Below, one piece after another: positions 6,728 through 13,560 of a DNA stretch of 15,232 nucleotides. Source of the stretch: Clostridiales bacterium (GTDB lineage: Bacteria > Bacillota > Clostridia > Oscillospirales > QAMX01); contig QAMX01000163.1 of assembly GCA_003149835.1 (NCBI GenBank), positions 1 to 15,232 of the forward strand. The letters run 5' to 3'. A model generated the notes under the pieces. That model worked only from the letters and a program-made list of their open reading frames with translations, had not been told where the DNA came from and made no database searches. The position numbers were made by a program, and so were the translations under genes. Each line of letters opens with the position of its first letter. The first letter of the stretch is position 1.

Positions 6728-8131
6728 TCAGGGGACGCTGTGGAGCACACAGAGCCGCTGCGGATAAGCCGCGGGGTCGGCGCGCAGGGCGGCGAGGATT
6801 TCAGCGGTGACGATTTCGCCCGGGGCGATCAGGGGAATGCCCGGGGGATAGCGGCCGACGGTTTCCGCGCAGACGCGGCCTTCGGCCTCGGCAACGGCAA
6901 CGGCCTCAGAGGCGGCCATCCACGCTTCGCGCGGGGAACAGGCGGTCAGCGGCCGGCAGGCGGTCGAGCCGCCGCTCGGCGGGAGCGGGGCGGCGGGCAA
7001 GAGTTCGCGCGCCGTCGACAGGAGAGCGGCTTCCAGCGCCGCGACGGTTTCGGCCGTATCGGCGGCGGAGAGGATGAAAACGACGTTTTCACGGTCGCTC
7101 ATTTCACAGCAAATCCCCTTGGCGGCGAACCGCTTGGCCGCTTCGACGCCGGACAGTCCGGCCGGAGCGGTGCAGACGGTGAGGCGCAGCGGATCCGTTT
7201 TGCCGCCTGCGGCCAACGGAGCGGTCAGCGGGACAAAAACGCCCTGCTGCACAAGCGCGGCTCTGAGCCGGTCGAGACGCCGTACGAGCGCCGCGAGCGC
7301 CTCGCGCGACGTCTCCATGCGCGCTCGCGCCGCGTCGGCCGAGGCGGCGATCAGGAAAGAGGGGCTGGAAGAGCCGAAAAACGCCAGCGCGCGGCGGACT
7401 TCGTCGCCGTTCACATCTCCGGCTGCGGTCAGCAGCGCCGCGCCGCCGAGCGCGGGCAGCGTCTTATGCAGCGAGCAGACGGCCATGTCCGCGCCGGCCG
7501 AAACGGCGGAACGGCAGCCGGCGAGAAACGGAAAATGCGCCCCGTGCGCCTCGTCGACGAGCAACAGCGCCCCGTGCCGGTGTGCTACGGCGGCGATCGC
7601 CTCAATGTCGCGGACGACACCGTAATAGGTCGGCGAGGTGACGGCGACGGCTCTCGCGCCGCTCCAAGAGAGCGCTTCGTCAAGGCTTTTGATATCGAAA
7701 TCGGCGCCCGTTTCCGCAAACGGCGGGACGCCGGAACGATCGCAGAACAGATACTCCGGCAGGAGATCGCAGAGCGCCATCGCGTGATAAACGCTTTTGT
7801 GACAGCCGCGGTCGCAGAGCAGCCGGCGGTTTTCCTGACCGGCGAACGCGCAGCGGAGCATGGCCTGAATCCCCAGCGTCGCCCCGCCGGCGAGCACAAA
7901 CGCCTGCGGCGCGTTCCACGCGGCGGCGAAGAGACGGTTCGCCTCGGAAAAAGGCGGCGCGTCCTCATACAGGCAGCCGGTTTCCGGCAGCTCGGTCACA
8001 TCGAGCTGCTCGGCCGATACGGCCCCGTCGAACACCGGCAGACCCTTATGGCCGGGCATATGAAAACGGAGCGGGCGCGCCGCCGCGTATTCGCAGAGCG
8101 CCGTATACAGCGGGGTCTGAGGGTCAGACAT
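6728..8131 (-). CDS. yaaO: YaaO-like PLP-dependent Orn/Lys/Arg decarboxylase family protein
   Basis: A fold-type I PLP enzyme of the short Orn/Lys/Arg decarboxylase family (B. subtilis YaaO/SpeA), 467 residues from ATG 8131. Visible motifs: HMPGHKG (24-30), LVDEAHGAHF (191-200) with the PLP-ring aspartate D193, and SLHK (220-223) with K223 as the Schiff-base lysine. YPPGIPLIAPGE (428-439) lies in the C-terminal domain. It probably decarboxylates arginine, lysine or ornithine for polyamine synthesis; which one cannot be read. The frame stays open 15 codons further upstream inside alr, but those residues are not family-like. The chosen ATG overlaps the alr stop by eight bases (ATGTCTGA) and has only a weak ribosome binding site, so coupling to alr is likely. 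A yaaO homologue close to darA-holB-ricT is the Bacillus order. Confidence 0.88.
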   Translation of the reverse strand: MSDPQTPLYTALCEYAAARPLRFHMPGHKGLPVFDGAVSAEQLDVTELPETGCLYEDAPPFSEANRLFAAAWNAPQAFVLAGGATLGIQAMLRCAFAGQENRRLLCDRGCHKSVYHAMALCDLLPEYLFCDRSGVPPFAETGADFDIKSLDEALSWSGARAVAVTSPTYYGVVRDIEAIAAVAHRHGALLLVDEAHGAHFPFLAGCRSAVSAGADMAVCSLHKTLPALGGAALLTAAGDVNGDEVRRALAFFGSSSPSFLIAASADAARARMETSREALAALVRRLDRLRAALVQQGVFVPLTAPLAAGGKTDPLRLTVCTAPAGLSGVEAAKRFAAKGICCEMSDRENVVFILSAADTAETVAALEAALLSTARELLPAAPLPPSGGSTACRPLTACSPREAWMAASEAVAVAEAEGRVCAETVGRYPPGIPLIAPGEIVTAEILAALRADPAAYPQRLCVLHSVP

Positions 8132-9221
8132 ATTTTTTGGGGAGCATGGCGCCCGCAACGATGGGATTGACCTCAAAACGCACCGGGTCGCCGACGGCGC
8201 ATTCGATATTCGTTACGTCGATGACCGTATGCTGCATACCGACATGACCGAGCACATAGGCCGGCCGGCCGCCGACGCTGACGGACAGGCGCTTGCCGGT
8301 CATCCACGCCTTAATCGCGCTCATACAGGCCATCAGGCTGTTTTGCAGGTGGAACATGTCGCGCTGCTTTTCGGTGCAGAAGCCGTCGGCATAGCCCAGA
8401 GGCACGACGGCGATGCGCGTGCTTTTCCGGCATTTATAGTCGCCGCCGTAGCCGACGGTCTGATTTTTTTGCAGCCAGCGGATCTCGACGATATTGCTTT
8501 CGGCATATCCGGCTCTTGCAAGCCCGAAGCTGCCCTTGGCGGCGACGCGGCCGGTCAGCGCCGAGCCGACCCGCACGGCGTCGAGCACCGTATAGGGGTA
8601 TTTCATCAGCGCCGAGGAGTTGGCGGCGTGCAGCGTTCCCGGGTCAAAGCCGGCCTGCCGCACCGCCGCGACGACGCCCATAAAGCTGTCAAACTGCGCC
8701 TTTGTCGCCTTGCCGCTGGAAAAGGCTTTGTTGAAATGCGTATACATGCCGGTGATATTGAGCGAGGAGAAGTATTTGAAAACGTTGACGGCCTTGTCGG
8801 CCTCTTCGGGCAGAAAGCCGTAACGCCCCATCCCCGTGTCGATTTCAATGTGCGCGTCGGCGCTGGTGGCGTTTTTTTCGGCGATGCCGTTTAAGGCCAC
8901 GGCCGCGTCGTAGGAGCCGATGGTGGCGACGGCGTTGTATTCGATCAGCTTTTCGATCTCCTCGGGGATCGAGGTGGAGCGCATGACGAGGATTTCCTCG
9001 TCGACAAAGCCGGAGTTGCGCAGCACGATTAAGTCGCGCGGCTCGGTGACGGCGAAACGCGAGATCCCCTCGTCGCGCAGCATGTCCGCCATTTCCAACA
9101 GGCCGAAGCCATAGGCGTTTCCCTTTAACACGCCGTAGACGACGGCCGCGCCGGCGCGCTGCCGCACTTTTTTGATGTTGTTGCGGACCTTTTGCCGCTC
9201 GACGACCAAAAATTTCGCCAT
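8124..9221 (-). CDS. alr: Alanine racemase family protein
   Basis: A fold-type III PLP racemase of 365 residues, probably making D-alanine for peptidoglycan. K33 in VLKGNAYGFG is the PLP lysine and Y277 in VPLGYADGF the opposite catalytic tyrosine. R133 (DTGMGRYGF), H162 (THF), the NSSA phosphate region (201-204) and R217 (RVGSALTG) are also in place. Two departures from the textbook enzyme stand out. The C-terminal loop usually written CMDQ is GMQH here (328-331), so the Asp after the conserved Met is Gln; and RPGIALYG is RVGSALTG, without the Tyr. Specificity for a different amino acid is therefore possible. It follows the FemAB gene by 36 bases and overlaps the next gene by eight, so the three are one transcription unit. 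An AGCGGGG-like site precedes the ATG. Confidence 0.87.
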   Translation of the reverse strand: MAKFLVVERQKVRNNIKKVRQRAGAAVVYGVLKGNAYGFGLLEMADMLRDEGISRFAVTEPRDLIVLRNSGFVDEEILVMRSTSIPEEIEKLIEYNAVATIGSYDAAVALNGIAEKNATSADAHIEIDTGMGRYGFLPEEADKAVNVFKYFSSLNITGMYTHFNKAFSSGKATKAQFDSFMGVVAAVRQAGFDPGTLHAANSSALMKYPYTVLDAVRVGSALTGRVAAKGSFGLARAGYAESNIVEIRWLQKNQTVGYGGDYKCRKSTRIAVVPLGYADGFCTEKQRDMFHLQNSLMACMSAIKAWMTGKRLSVSVGGRPAYVLGHVGMQHTVIDVTNIECAVGDPVRFEVNPIVAGAMLPKKYV

Positions 9222-9257
9222 ATCCGTTTCCCCGCTTCCGTCAAATATCCTCCGTTC

Positions 9258-10346
9258 CTATTCCGCGCCGCCGTCTTTCTTTTTCGGGGCGCCGATCCCC
9301 GTGACCGCCCGTTTCATTTTTCGCGCCGTGCTGAGCAGTTTGCGGCCGCTCTTGACCGCGGAGACGACCCACGGTTTCAGCACGTAATCGTATTCGCCGA
9401 CAAACTCGGTAAACTCGCCGGTAAAGCCCTTTTTGAAACGGTACAGCCCATACAGCGGGTTGTCCGGCGACAGGTCGCCGGAAACGCCGCGGAAATCGTA
9501 GAGAAAACAGCCGGAGTCGAGCGCCCAGCGGATCATCTCCCATTGCAGGAGATAGTTGGGCATCAGGTTGCGCCCCTCGTTAGAAGAAGCGCCGTAGAGA
9601 TACCAGACCTTGCCGGCGAAACGGATGGCGATCGTCCCCGCGATCGGCCGGTCGTCGTGATACGCCATATAAAGCCGGGCGTTGTCGCCGAGGCAGGCGA
9701 GCAGCGAGCGGAAATAGGCGGCGGAACGGACGATGAAATGGTCGCGCGAGCCGGTCTCGTTCATAATGCGGCTGAAATCATCCACCGCTTCGTCGCCGCA
9801 GACGCGGACGACCACGCCCTTGCGCTGCGCGAGCCGGATGTTGTAGCGCGTTTTCGATTCAAAGGCGTTGAGCAGGTTCTCTTCGGTGCGCCCGTCGATG
9901 TCGAGCCGGAAAACGTAGCGCGGCTGAATCGACTCGAAGTTTTTGTGATCCGGCGGCGGCGTAAAGCCCAGCTCTGCAAGAAGCGCGGCGAAGGCCGCGT
10001 TGTCGGATTTGATGTCGGGGTCGACCTTTAAAATATAGCAGCGGCGCTTTTTCGCGAGCGCTTTCGCGCCTTCAAGCAGCTCCCGCGCCGTTTCCAGATC
10101 CTCCGCGTCGCAGACGGGGCCGCGGCAGCCGTACATCATCGAATACGGCGTTCCGGGGACGCGCCGCAGCATGACGGCGAAAGCCCCCGTCACCTTACCG
10201 CCGGCGTCGCGCCGCAAAAGCCCCTCCCACTGCCAGCTCGACTTGTGCTTGCCCCACATGCGCGTCTGCATGAAATGGCCGCGCGGGTGCGAGGCGATGA
10301 AACGGTCGTATTCTTCATATGTAGACGGCCCAATGGATTCGATCAT
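9258..10346 (-). CDS. FemAB/FemX-like peptidoglycan interpeptide bridge aminoacyltransferase
   Basis: A 362-residue member of the FemABX family, tandem GNAT-fold enzymes that transfer an amino acid from aminoacyl-tRNA to the stem peptide of lipid II. The first GNAT half includes HFMQTRMWGKHKSSW (24-38). The middle has TRYNIRLAQRKGV (166-178). The second half has WYLYGASSNEGRN (248-260), MPNYLLQWEMI (262-272), YDFRGVSGD (283-291) and YRFKKGF (302-308), all typical. There is no signal peptide; the basic C-terminal tail (about 327-357) may touch membrane phospholipid. The ATG has AAGAAAGG about 14 bases upstream, a long spacing. It leads the group with alr and yaaO, behind a promoter at 10499-10527. 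Which residue it adds (Gly, Ala, Ser or other) cannot be told. Confidence 0.9.
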   Translation of the reverse strand: MIESIGPSTYEEYDRFIASHPRGHFMQTRMWGKHKSSWQWEGLLRRDAGGKVTGAFAVMLRRVPGTPYSMMYGCRGPVCDAEDLETARELLEGAKALAKKRRCYILKVDPDIKSDNAAFAALLAELGFTPPPDHKNFESIQPRYVFRLDIDGRTEENLLNAFESKTRYNIRLAQRKGVVVRVCGDEAVDDFSRIMNETGSRDHFIVRSAAYFRSLLACLGDNARLYMAYHDDRPIAGTIAIRFAGKVWYLYGASSNEGRNLMPNYLLQWEMIRWALDSGCFLYDFRGVSGDLSPDNPLYGLYRFKKGFTGEFTEFVGEYDYVLKPWVVSAVKSGRKLLSTARKMKRAVTGIGAPKKKDGGAE

Positions 10347-10453
10347 TTCAGCAAAACGAACCTTTCTTTGTTTTTAGCGCCGATCTTCGATACGGCGAAC
10401 GCCGCCGCCGGCGCCTTTTCAGGTTGTCTCTGCGGCGCGGAAAGCGCGGCGGC

Positions 10454-10483
10454 AAAAACAGACGCGCGCCGCCGCGAGGCGCG
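10454..10483 (-). terminator. Attenuator-like hairpin in the femAB-alr-yaaO leader
   Basis: On the minus strand CGCGCC (10483-10478), a seven-base loop and GGCGCG (10470-10465) form a short GC stem, followed six bases on by TTTTT (10458-10454). The piece CGCGGCGGC (10476-10468) is also perfectly complementary over nine bases to GCCGCCGCG (10453-10445) on the far side of the T-run. Forming that longer pair would break the terminator stem. The layout resembles an attenuator, but DNA this GC-rich pairs readily by chance, and the gap between stem and T-run is longer than ideal. Confidence 0.35.
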
Positions 10484-10498
10484 TTTTCAACTGTCTAT

Positions 10499-10527
10499 AT
10501 TTTACACTATTCGGAGGCAAAAGTAAA
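10499..10527 (-). promoter_or_regulatory. Sigma-A-type promoter for the femAB-alr-yaaO operon
   Basis: On the minus strand TTTACT (10527-10522, four of six to TTGACA), a 17-base spacer and TAAAAT (10504-10499, five of six). It lies in an AT-rich island within a GC-rich gap of 245 bases after the kinase gene. The start would be near 10492, leaving a leader of about 145 bases before the FemAB ATG. Just past the kinase stop, a weak bulged stem followed by TTTTT (10576-10572) might terminate the upstream transcript. Confidence 0.6.
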
Positions 10528-10591
10528 TATATCGCGCCCCGGATTCGGAGGAGATTTTTCTCTCCGGCATCAAAAACGGCACGGGCTGCGG

Positions 10592-12496
10592 TCAGTGCGC
10601 GGCCGGCAGCACAAACGAGACGCCGAAGCGGTTATCTTTGCCGGAATATTCGATCGAGCCGCCGTTCAGCGCCAGATATTCCCGCGCCAGCGCCAAGCCG
10701 GTGGAGATCTTGTTCGGCGCGCTTTCGGCGCTCACGGCCGGCGAGACCGTATTGACCATGACGAACCGCCATGCGTCGCCCTCCTTGCGGATCTGCATGT
10801 CGACGGTGGAGCCGGCGAGCGCATACATGGCCAGATTCCCGTAGAGGATATCGAGGACGGCGCGGATGTGGCGGGGGTCGGCGGTAATCAGCACCGGCGA
10901 CGACGGCAGGCGCGCGTCGATGGTGATCTGTGCGGCGCTCATCTCCGGCAGGCGCGCGTGGGTCACTTCGTCGAGGACGGGGAGGAGATCCATCCGTTTG
11001 AGCACGGGCGCGGTCACGGGCAGATTCTGCATCACCGTGTCAAACATCGTATCGGCGATCTGCGTCAGGCGCTTGATGCTGACATAGATATCGAGCGGAT
11101 AGCTCGCCCCGTCCGACGCGGCGTTAGCGGCGCGCACGTTTTCGTCCAGCTGCCGGAGCTGCTCTTTTAATTCGCTGATCGAGCCGGACAGCTGCGCGAG
11201 CTTCTTGTGCGAATGCTTAAATTTCATCTCCGCCTGCGCGTTGACGGCTTCGTCGATGGCGTTGATGTTTTTGGCGAGCGGATAGAGCGGATCGGATTCG
11301 TCGAGCCCGCTGTCGGGGATGCGTTCGCCGAGCGGGAGCAGCGCGCTCAGGCGTTCAAGCTCGGAGAGCCCGTTGACGAGCTCGGCGTATTTTTTATAGA
11401 AGAGAGCGAATAAAACGGCGAAATAGAACAGGTAGAACGGGATCATCAGCCGGACGGCGCCGGAGCCTAAGACGAGATCGGCAGCAAAAAACAGCAGCAG
11501 CGGAAGCGCGAGGCCGAACAGCGCGAGACGGACCGCCCGCATCCGCACGCCGCGCTGCATACTCGTGAGCGGCACGACGGCGTCGAACTGTGAACGGATA
11601 AAGAGAAAGAGGTGGTATAATGCGCTGCGCTTGAAAAAAGCGCTGCCGCCGTTGTATTTGACATTGCAGCGGAGGACATAGAGCGCCGGAACCAAAAGCA
11701 GCGCAATGACCGCCGTAAAGCGGTAGTCGGGCGGAAACGACCAGGAGCGGACGCACAGCAGCAGCACCGCGCCGAGCGCGGCGAACCGGAGCTCGAGATA
11801 CAGCCACGCGACGGCGTCGGCGATGCGCCGGTCGATGCGCCGCCGGCGCGGTCCGTTGGCGAGCACAACGGCGAACGAGAGGAGAAAGAGGCCGAGCAAA
11901 ACGAAAAAGCCGGAGACGCCGTTGCGGAGGATAAACGCCTCCAAGCGCGCCGCGCCGTAACCGTCAAAACCGACATGCACCGGTTGCAGAACCGCGACGA
12001 TGAGCGCCGTGCCGGCGTAATTGCGCTGAACGCCGTCGAGCACGGCCGTCGCCGCATTGACATAGGAATATTCAAAGGAGACGTTTCGGCCGCTGACGGC
12101 GTTGACGCCGCGAAAAACATCCGAGGAATAGCGGCAGAAATACACGTAAGCGCCGCCGGCCGCATATTTTTCCTCAAACGCCGGGATGTCCCCGACCGAC
12201 GGATCCGAGCAGTACAGGATATTGGTGTCCAGCCCGTAGGCAAAATATGCGACGTCGTCGCTGATTCCTTGGGGCGGCTCGCCGGTCGTCACGGCTTCAT
12301 AGAGCGCGTCGAAGGATTCGCGCGTGGCGCGGCGGAACGCGTTGGTCTGCGTGTAATCAGAGGCCGCGGCTTTGTTGTCGGTTCGCGCGGTCACATAACC
12401 GCAGCCGAGCATAAAGAGCGCGGCGCCGGATAGATACGTCATCAGCATAAAGAAGAGCACGGCGGCGGAGCTGAGCGCGCGGGCGAGCTTGTTCAT
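10592..12496 (-). CDS. Six-helix membrane histidine-kinase-like protein, probable pseudokinase
   Basis: A 634-residue membrane protein. One helix (about 8-36) is followed by an extracytoplasmic sensor region (37-190), five more helices (about 193-214, 229-250, 260-277, 321-343, 347-366), a linker and a C-terminal kinase-like part. A helical dimerisation-like region (405-490) precedes a GHKL ATPase-like domain (about 500-634). ADPRHIRAVLDILYGNLAMYA corresponds to the N-box: N554 is kept but the earlier Asn is Ile. The G1 region reads VMVNTVSP without a DxG, the F-box seems deleted, and STGLALAREYL (598-608) is a G2 remnant. Where relatives have SHD-K-TPL, this reads LSGSISELK, Gly438 replacing the phosphoacceptor His. 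H428 and H430 are out of register. ATG 12496 has GAAAGGA upstream. No response regulator is adjacent. Residue comparisons are from memory of the family. Confidence 0.85.
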   Translation of the reverse strand: MNKLARALSSAAVLFFMLMTYLSGAALFMLGCGYVTARTDNKAAASDYTQTNAFRRATRESFDALYEAVTTGEPPQGISDDVAYFAYGLDTNILYCSDPSVGDIPAFEEKYAAGGAYVYFCRYSSDVFRGVNAVSGRNVSFEYSYVNAATAVLDGVQRNYAGTALIVAVLQPVHVGFDGYGAARLEAFILRNGVSGFFVLLGLFLLSFAVVLANGPRRRRIDRRIADAVAWLYLELRFAALGAVLLLCVRSWSFPPDYRFTAVIALLLVPALYVLRCNVKYNGGSAFFKRSALYHLFLFIRSQFDAVVPLTSMQRGVRMRAVRLALFGLALPLLLFFAADLVLGSGAVRLMIPFYLFYFAVLFALFYKKYAELVNGLSELERLSALLPLGERIPDSGLDESDPLYPLAKNINAIDEAVNAQAEMKFKHSHKKLAQLSGSISELKEQLRQLDENVRAANAASDGASYPLDIYVSIKRLTQIADTMFDTVMQNLPVTAPVLKRMDLLPVLDEVTHARLPEMSAAQITIDARLPSSPVLITADPRHIRAVLDILYGNLAMYALAGSTVDMQIRKEGDAWRFVMVNTVSPAVSAESAPNKISTGLALAREYLALNGGSIEYSGKDNRFGVSFVLPAAH

Positions 12497-12601
12497 ATCA
12501 AATTCGTCCTTTCAAAACAGAAAAACAGCGAAGCCGTTGATCGCGGCGGCGCGGGCGCTTGGCGCGAAAACGGCATGACAAAGGTCTTTTTCAACCTATA
12601 T

Positions 12602-12627
12602 AAGATACCGGTCTCAGCCGGTATCTT
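12602..12627. repeat. Perfect inverted repeat at the kinase transcription start (operator-like)
   Basis: AAGATACCGG (12602-12611) and CCGGTATCTT (12618-12627) are perfectly complementary over ten bases with a six-base spacer. The repeat begins one base past the -10 box of the minus-strand promoter, so it covers the predicted start. It could be an operator for a dimeric repressor or a 5' stem-loop that stabilises the mRNA. It lacks a T-run on either side, so it is not a terminator. Confidence 0.7.
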
Positions 12628-12628
12628 C

Positions 12629-12657
12629 ATTATACCATGTTCCGGCGCGGCGCGCAA
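12629..12657 (-). promoter_or_regulatory. Promoter for the kinase-like gene
   Basis: On the minus strand TTGCGC (12657-12652, only three of six), a 17-base spacer and a perfect TATAAT (12634-12629). The start would fall near 12622, inside the adjacent inverted repeat, leaving a leader of about 125 bases before the kinase ATG. A weak -35 with an overlapping palindrome suggests a regulated promoter. Confidence 0.6.
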
Positions 12658-12743
12658 CCCGGAGACGGCCGTTCGGAGAGAGACGCCGCGCGCCGCGTAT
12701 CGGCTGAATCGCAAATCGCCGGGTATTTTTTTGAAAAAGACAG

Positions 12744-12753
12744 AAGAGCTCTT
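12744..12753. repeat. Ten-base palindrome upstream of the B12-activation gene
   Basis: AAGAGCTCTT is a perfect ten-base palindrome at about the -35 to -45 position relative to the extended -10 at 12772-12780. It may be a regulator site, but a single ten-base palindrome is weak evidence. Confidence 0.3.
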
Positions 12754-12771
12754 TTCTTTTGACGGGGAATG

Positions 12772-12780
12772 TGATATGAT
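12772..12780 (+). promoter_or_regulatory. Extended -10 promoter for the B12-activation gene
   Basis: TGATATGAT is an extended -10 element (TGn followed by a five-of-six match to TATAAT). TTGACG (12759-12764) lies only ten bases upstream of the hexamer, too close to be its -35, and the sequence at the right distance is T-rich without consensus. The start would be near 12787, about 60 bases before the ATG. Confidence 0.45.
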
Positions 12781-12845
12781 GAAGCCACAAACAACGGCGG
12801 GCGCCGGCGGCGCCGCGCAGCCGGAAGGGTGGAACGGATATTTCT

Positions 12846-13502
12846 ATGGAAATCATTCAAAACTTGAAATTTACGCTGGATGGAGATCAGGTCCTTCGCA
12901 ATCTCGGCGTTCCGGAAGGGGACGAAGGGCTGACGGAGCTTGCGGAAGAGCTGCTGGCGGCCTGTATGGCGGTTGCGAACCCAAAGGCGGTTTACGCCGT
13001 AGAGCCGGTGCTGTCTACGGAGACGGGCATCTCTCTCAACGGCGTGGAGATCACCGCGCCGTTCGTTGCGGAAAAACTGTCGGGCTGCCATTTTGTCGTT
13101 CCGTTTGTCGCAACCTGCGGCACGGAGGCCGAGGAATGGTCGTTGAGCCTGACGGACGGCCTGGAACAGTACTGGGCGGATAAGCTAAAACTGATGCTGC
13201 TGGAAAAGGCGCGCCGGGAGCTGGCCGGCGTGGTGCGCGGCCGCTACTTTCAGGGCGCCAAGCATATGTCTGCGCTCAATCCGGGGTCTCTGCCGCAATG
13301 GCCGATCTCGGAACAGACAAAGCTGTTTGCAATCCTCGGCGGCGGCGCGGAGCAAATCGGCGTTACCCTGAAAGAAAGCTTCCTGATGCTGCCGACCAAA
13401 TCGGTTTCCGGCATTTTCTTTTCCAGCGACGAGGCGTATGAAAACTGCGAGCTGTGCCCGCGGATCGACTGTCCGAACCGCCGCGCCGCATACCGCGGAT
13501 AA
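12846..13502 (+). CDS. Stand-alone B12-dependent methionine synthase activation-domain family protein
   Basis: A 218-residue cytoplasmic protein of the MetH activation-domain family found as a separate polypeptide in many anaerobes. In full-length MetH this domain binds AdoMet and helps re-methylate oxidised cob(II)alamin; the separate versions probably reactivate methionine synthase or corrinoid methyltransferases. The hallmarks are SALNPGSLPQWPISEQ (142-157), the domain body around LMLPTKSVSGIFF (180-192) and a C-terminal ENCELCPRIDCPNRR, whose C201, C204 and C209 (C-x2-C-x4-C) could hold an Fe-S cluster or metal. The mid-domain FVATCGTEAEEW (88-99) is also typical. The ATG has AAGGGTGG about 13 bases upstream. 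No MetH, corrinoid protein or B12 riboswitch is nearby, so its client is unknown. It diverges from the kinase gene and lies 159 bases before the solute-binding gene, which has its own promoter. Confidence 0.85.
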   Translation: MEIIQNLKFTLDGDQVLRNLGVPEGDEGLTELAEELLAACMAVANPKAVYAVEPVLSTETGISLNGVEITAPFVAEKLSGCHFVVPFVATCGTEAEEWSLSLTDGLEQYWADKLKLMLLEKARRELAGVVRGRYFQGAKHMSALNPGSLPQWPISEQTKLFAILGGGAEQIGVTLKESFLMLPTKSVSGIFFSSDEAYENCELCPRIDCPNRRAAYRG

Positions 13503-13560
13503 AAAACCGGATGCATGTGAAAATGCACAAAAAATATCGAATAAAGAGCGAAGAAAAGGG

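Larger units (their letters stand above)
12497..12845. other. Divergent intergenic region between kinase and B12-activation genes
   Basis: This 349-base stretch separates two divergent genes and holds no gene I can support. From left to right it contains the kinase leader, with a possible small hairpin plus T-tract at 12511-12538 (AACGGC-TTC-GCTGTT then TTTTCTGTTTT on the minus strand). Next are a perfect palindrome (12602-12627), the kinase promoter (12629-12657), a second palindrome (12744-12753) and an extended -10 for the plus-strand gene (12772-12780). A GC-rich leader follows with GGCGCC repeated across three bases. Confidence 0.6.

Noticed and set aside
6602..8170. A 522-codon open frame on the plus strand
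   Set aside because: It lies opposite the YaaO-like gene, which has all its PLP motifs. The antisense translation is full of Arg, Gly and Ala with no family motif, as expected for the complement of a GC-rich gene.
10592..12496. H428 or H430 as the phosphoacceptor of the kinase-like protein
   Set aside because: Both lie about 8-10 residues before the aligned position and lack the following acidic/basic and TPL pattern; kept only as an alternative to test.
12731..12764. TTGAAA (12731) or TTGACG (12759) as the -35 of the extended -10 at 12772
   Set aside because: Distances to the hexamer are about 38 and 10 bases, neither compatible with a normal 16-18 base spacer.
12781..12845. A cobalamin riboswitch before the B12-activation gene
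   Set aside because: The predicted leader is only about 60 bases and I find no B12-box; a riboswitch would need roughly 200 bases.
12575..13183. A 202-codon plus-strand frame overlapping the start of the B12-activation gene
   Set aside because: It overlaps the recognisable gene in another frame, crosses the promoter region and has no recognisable domain.
13512..13526. A terminator after the B12-activation gene (TGCAT ... ATGCA followed by CAAAAAA)
   Set aside because: The stem is only five bases and the run is A, not T, on the coding strand.
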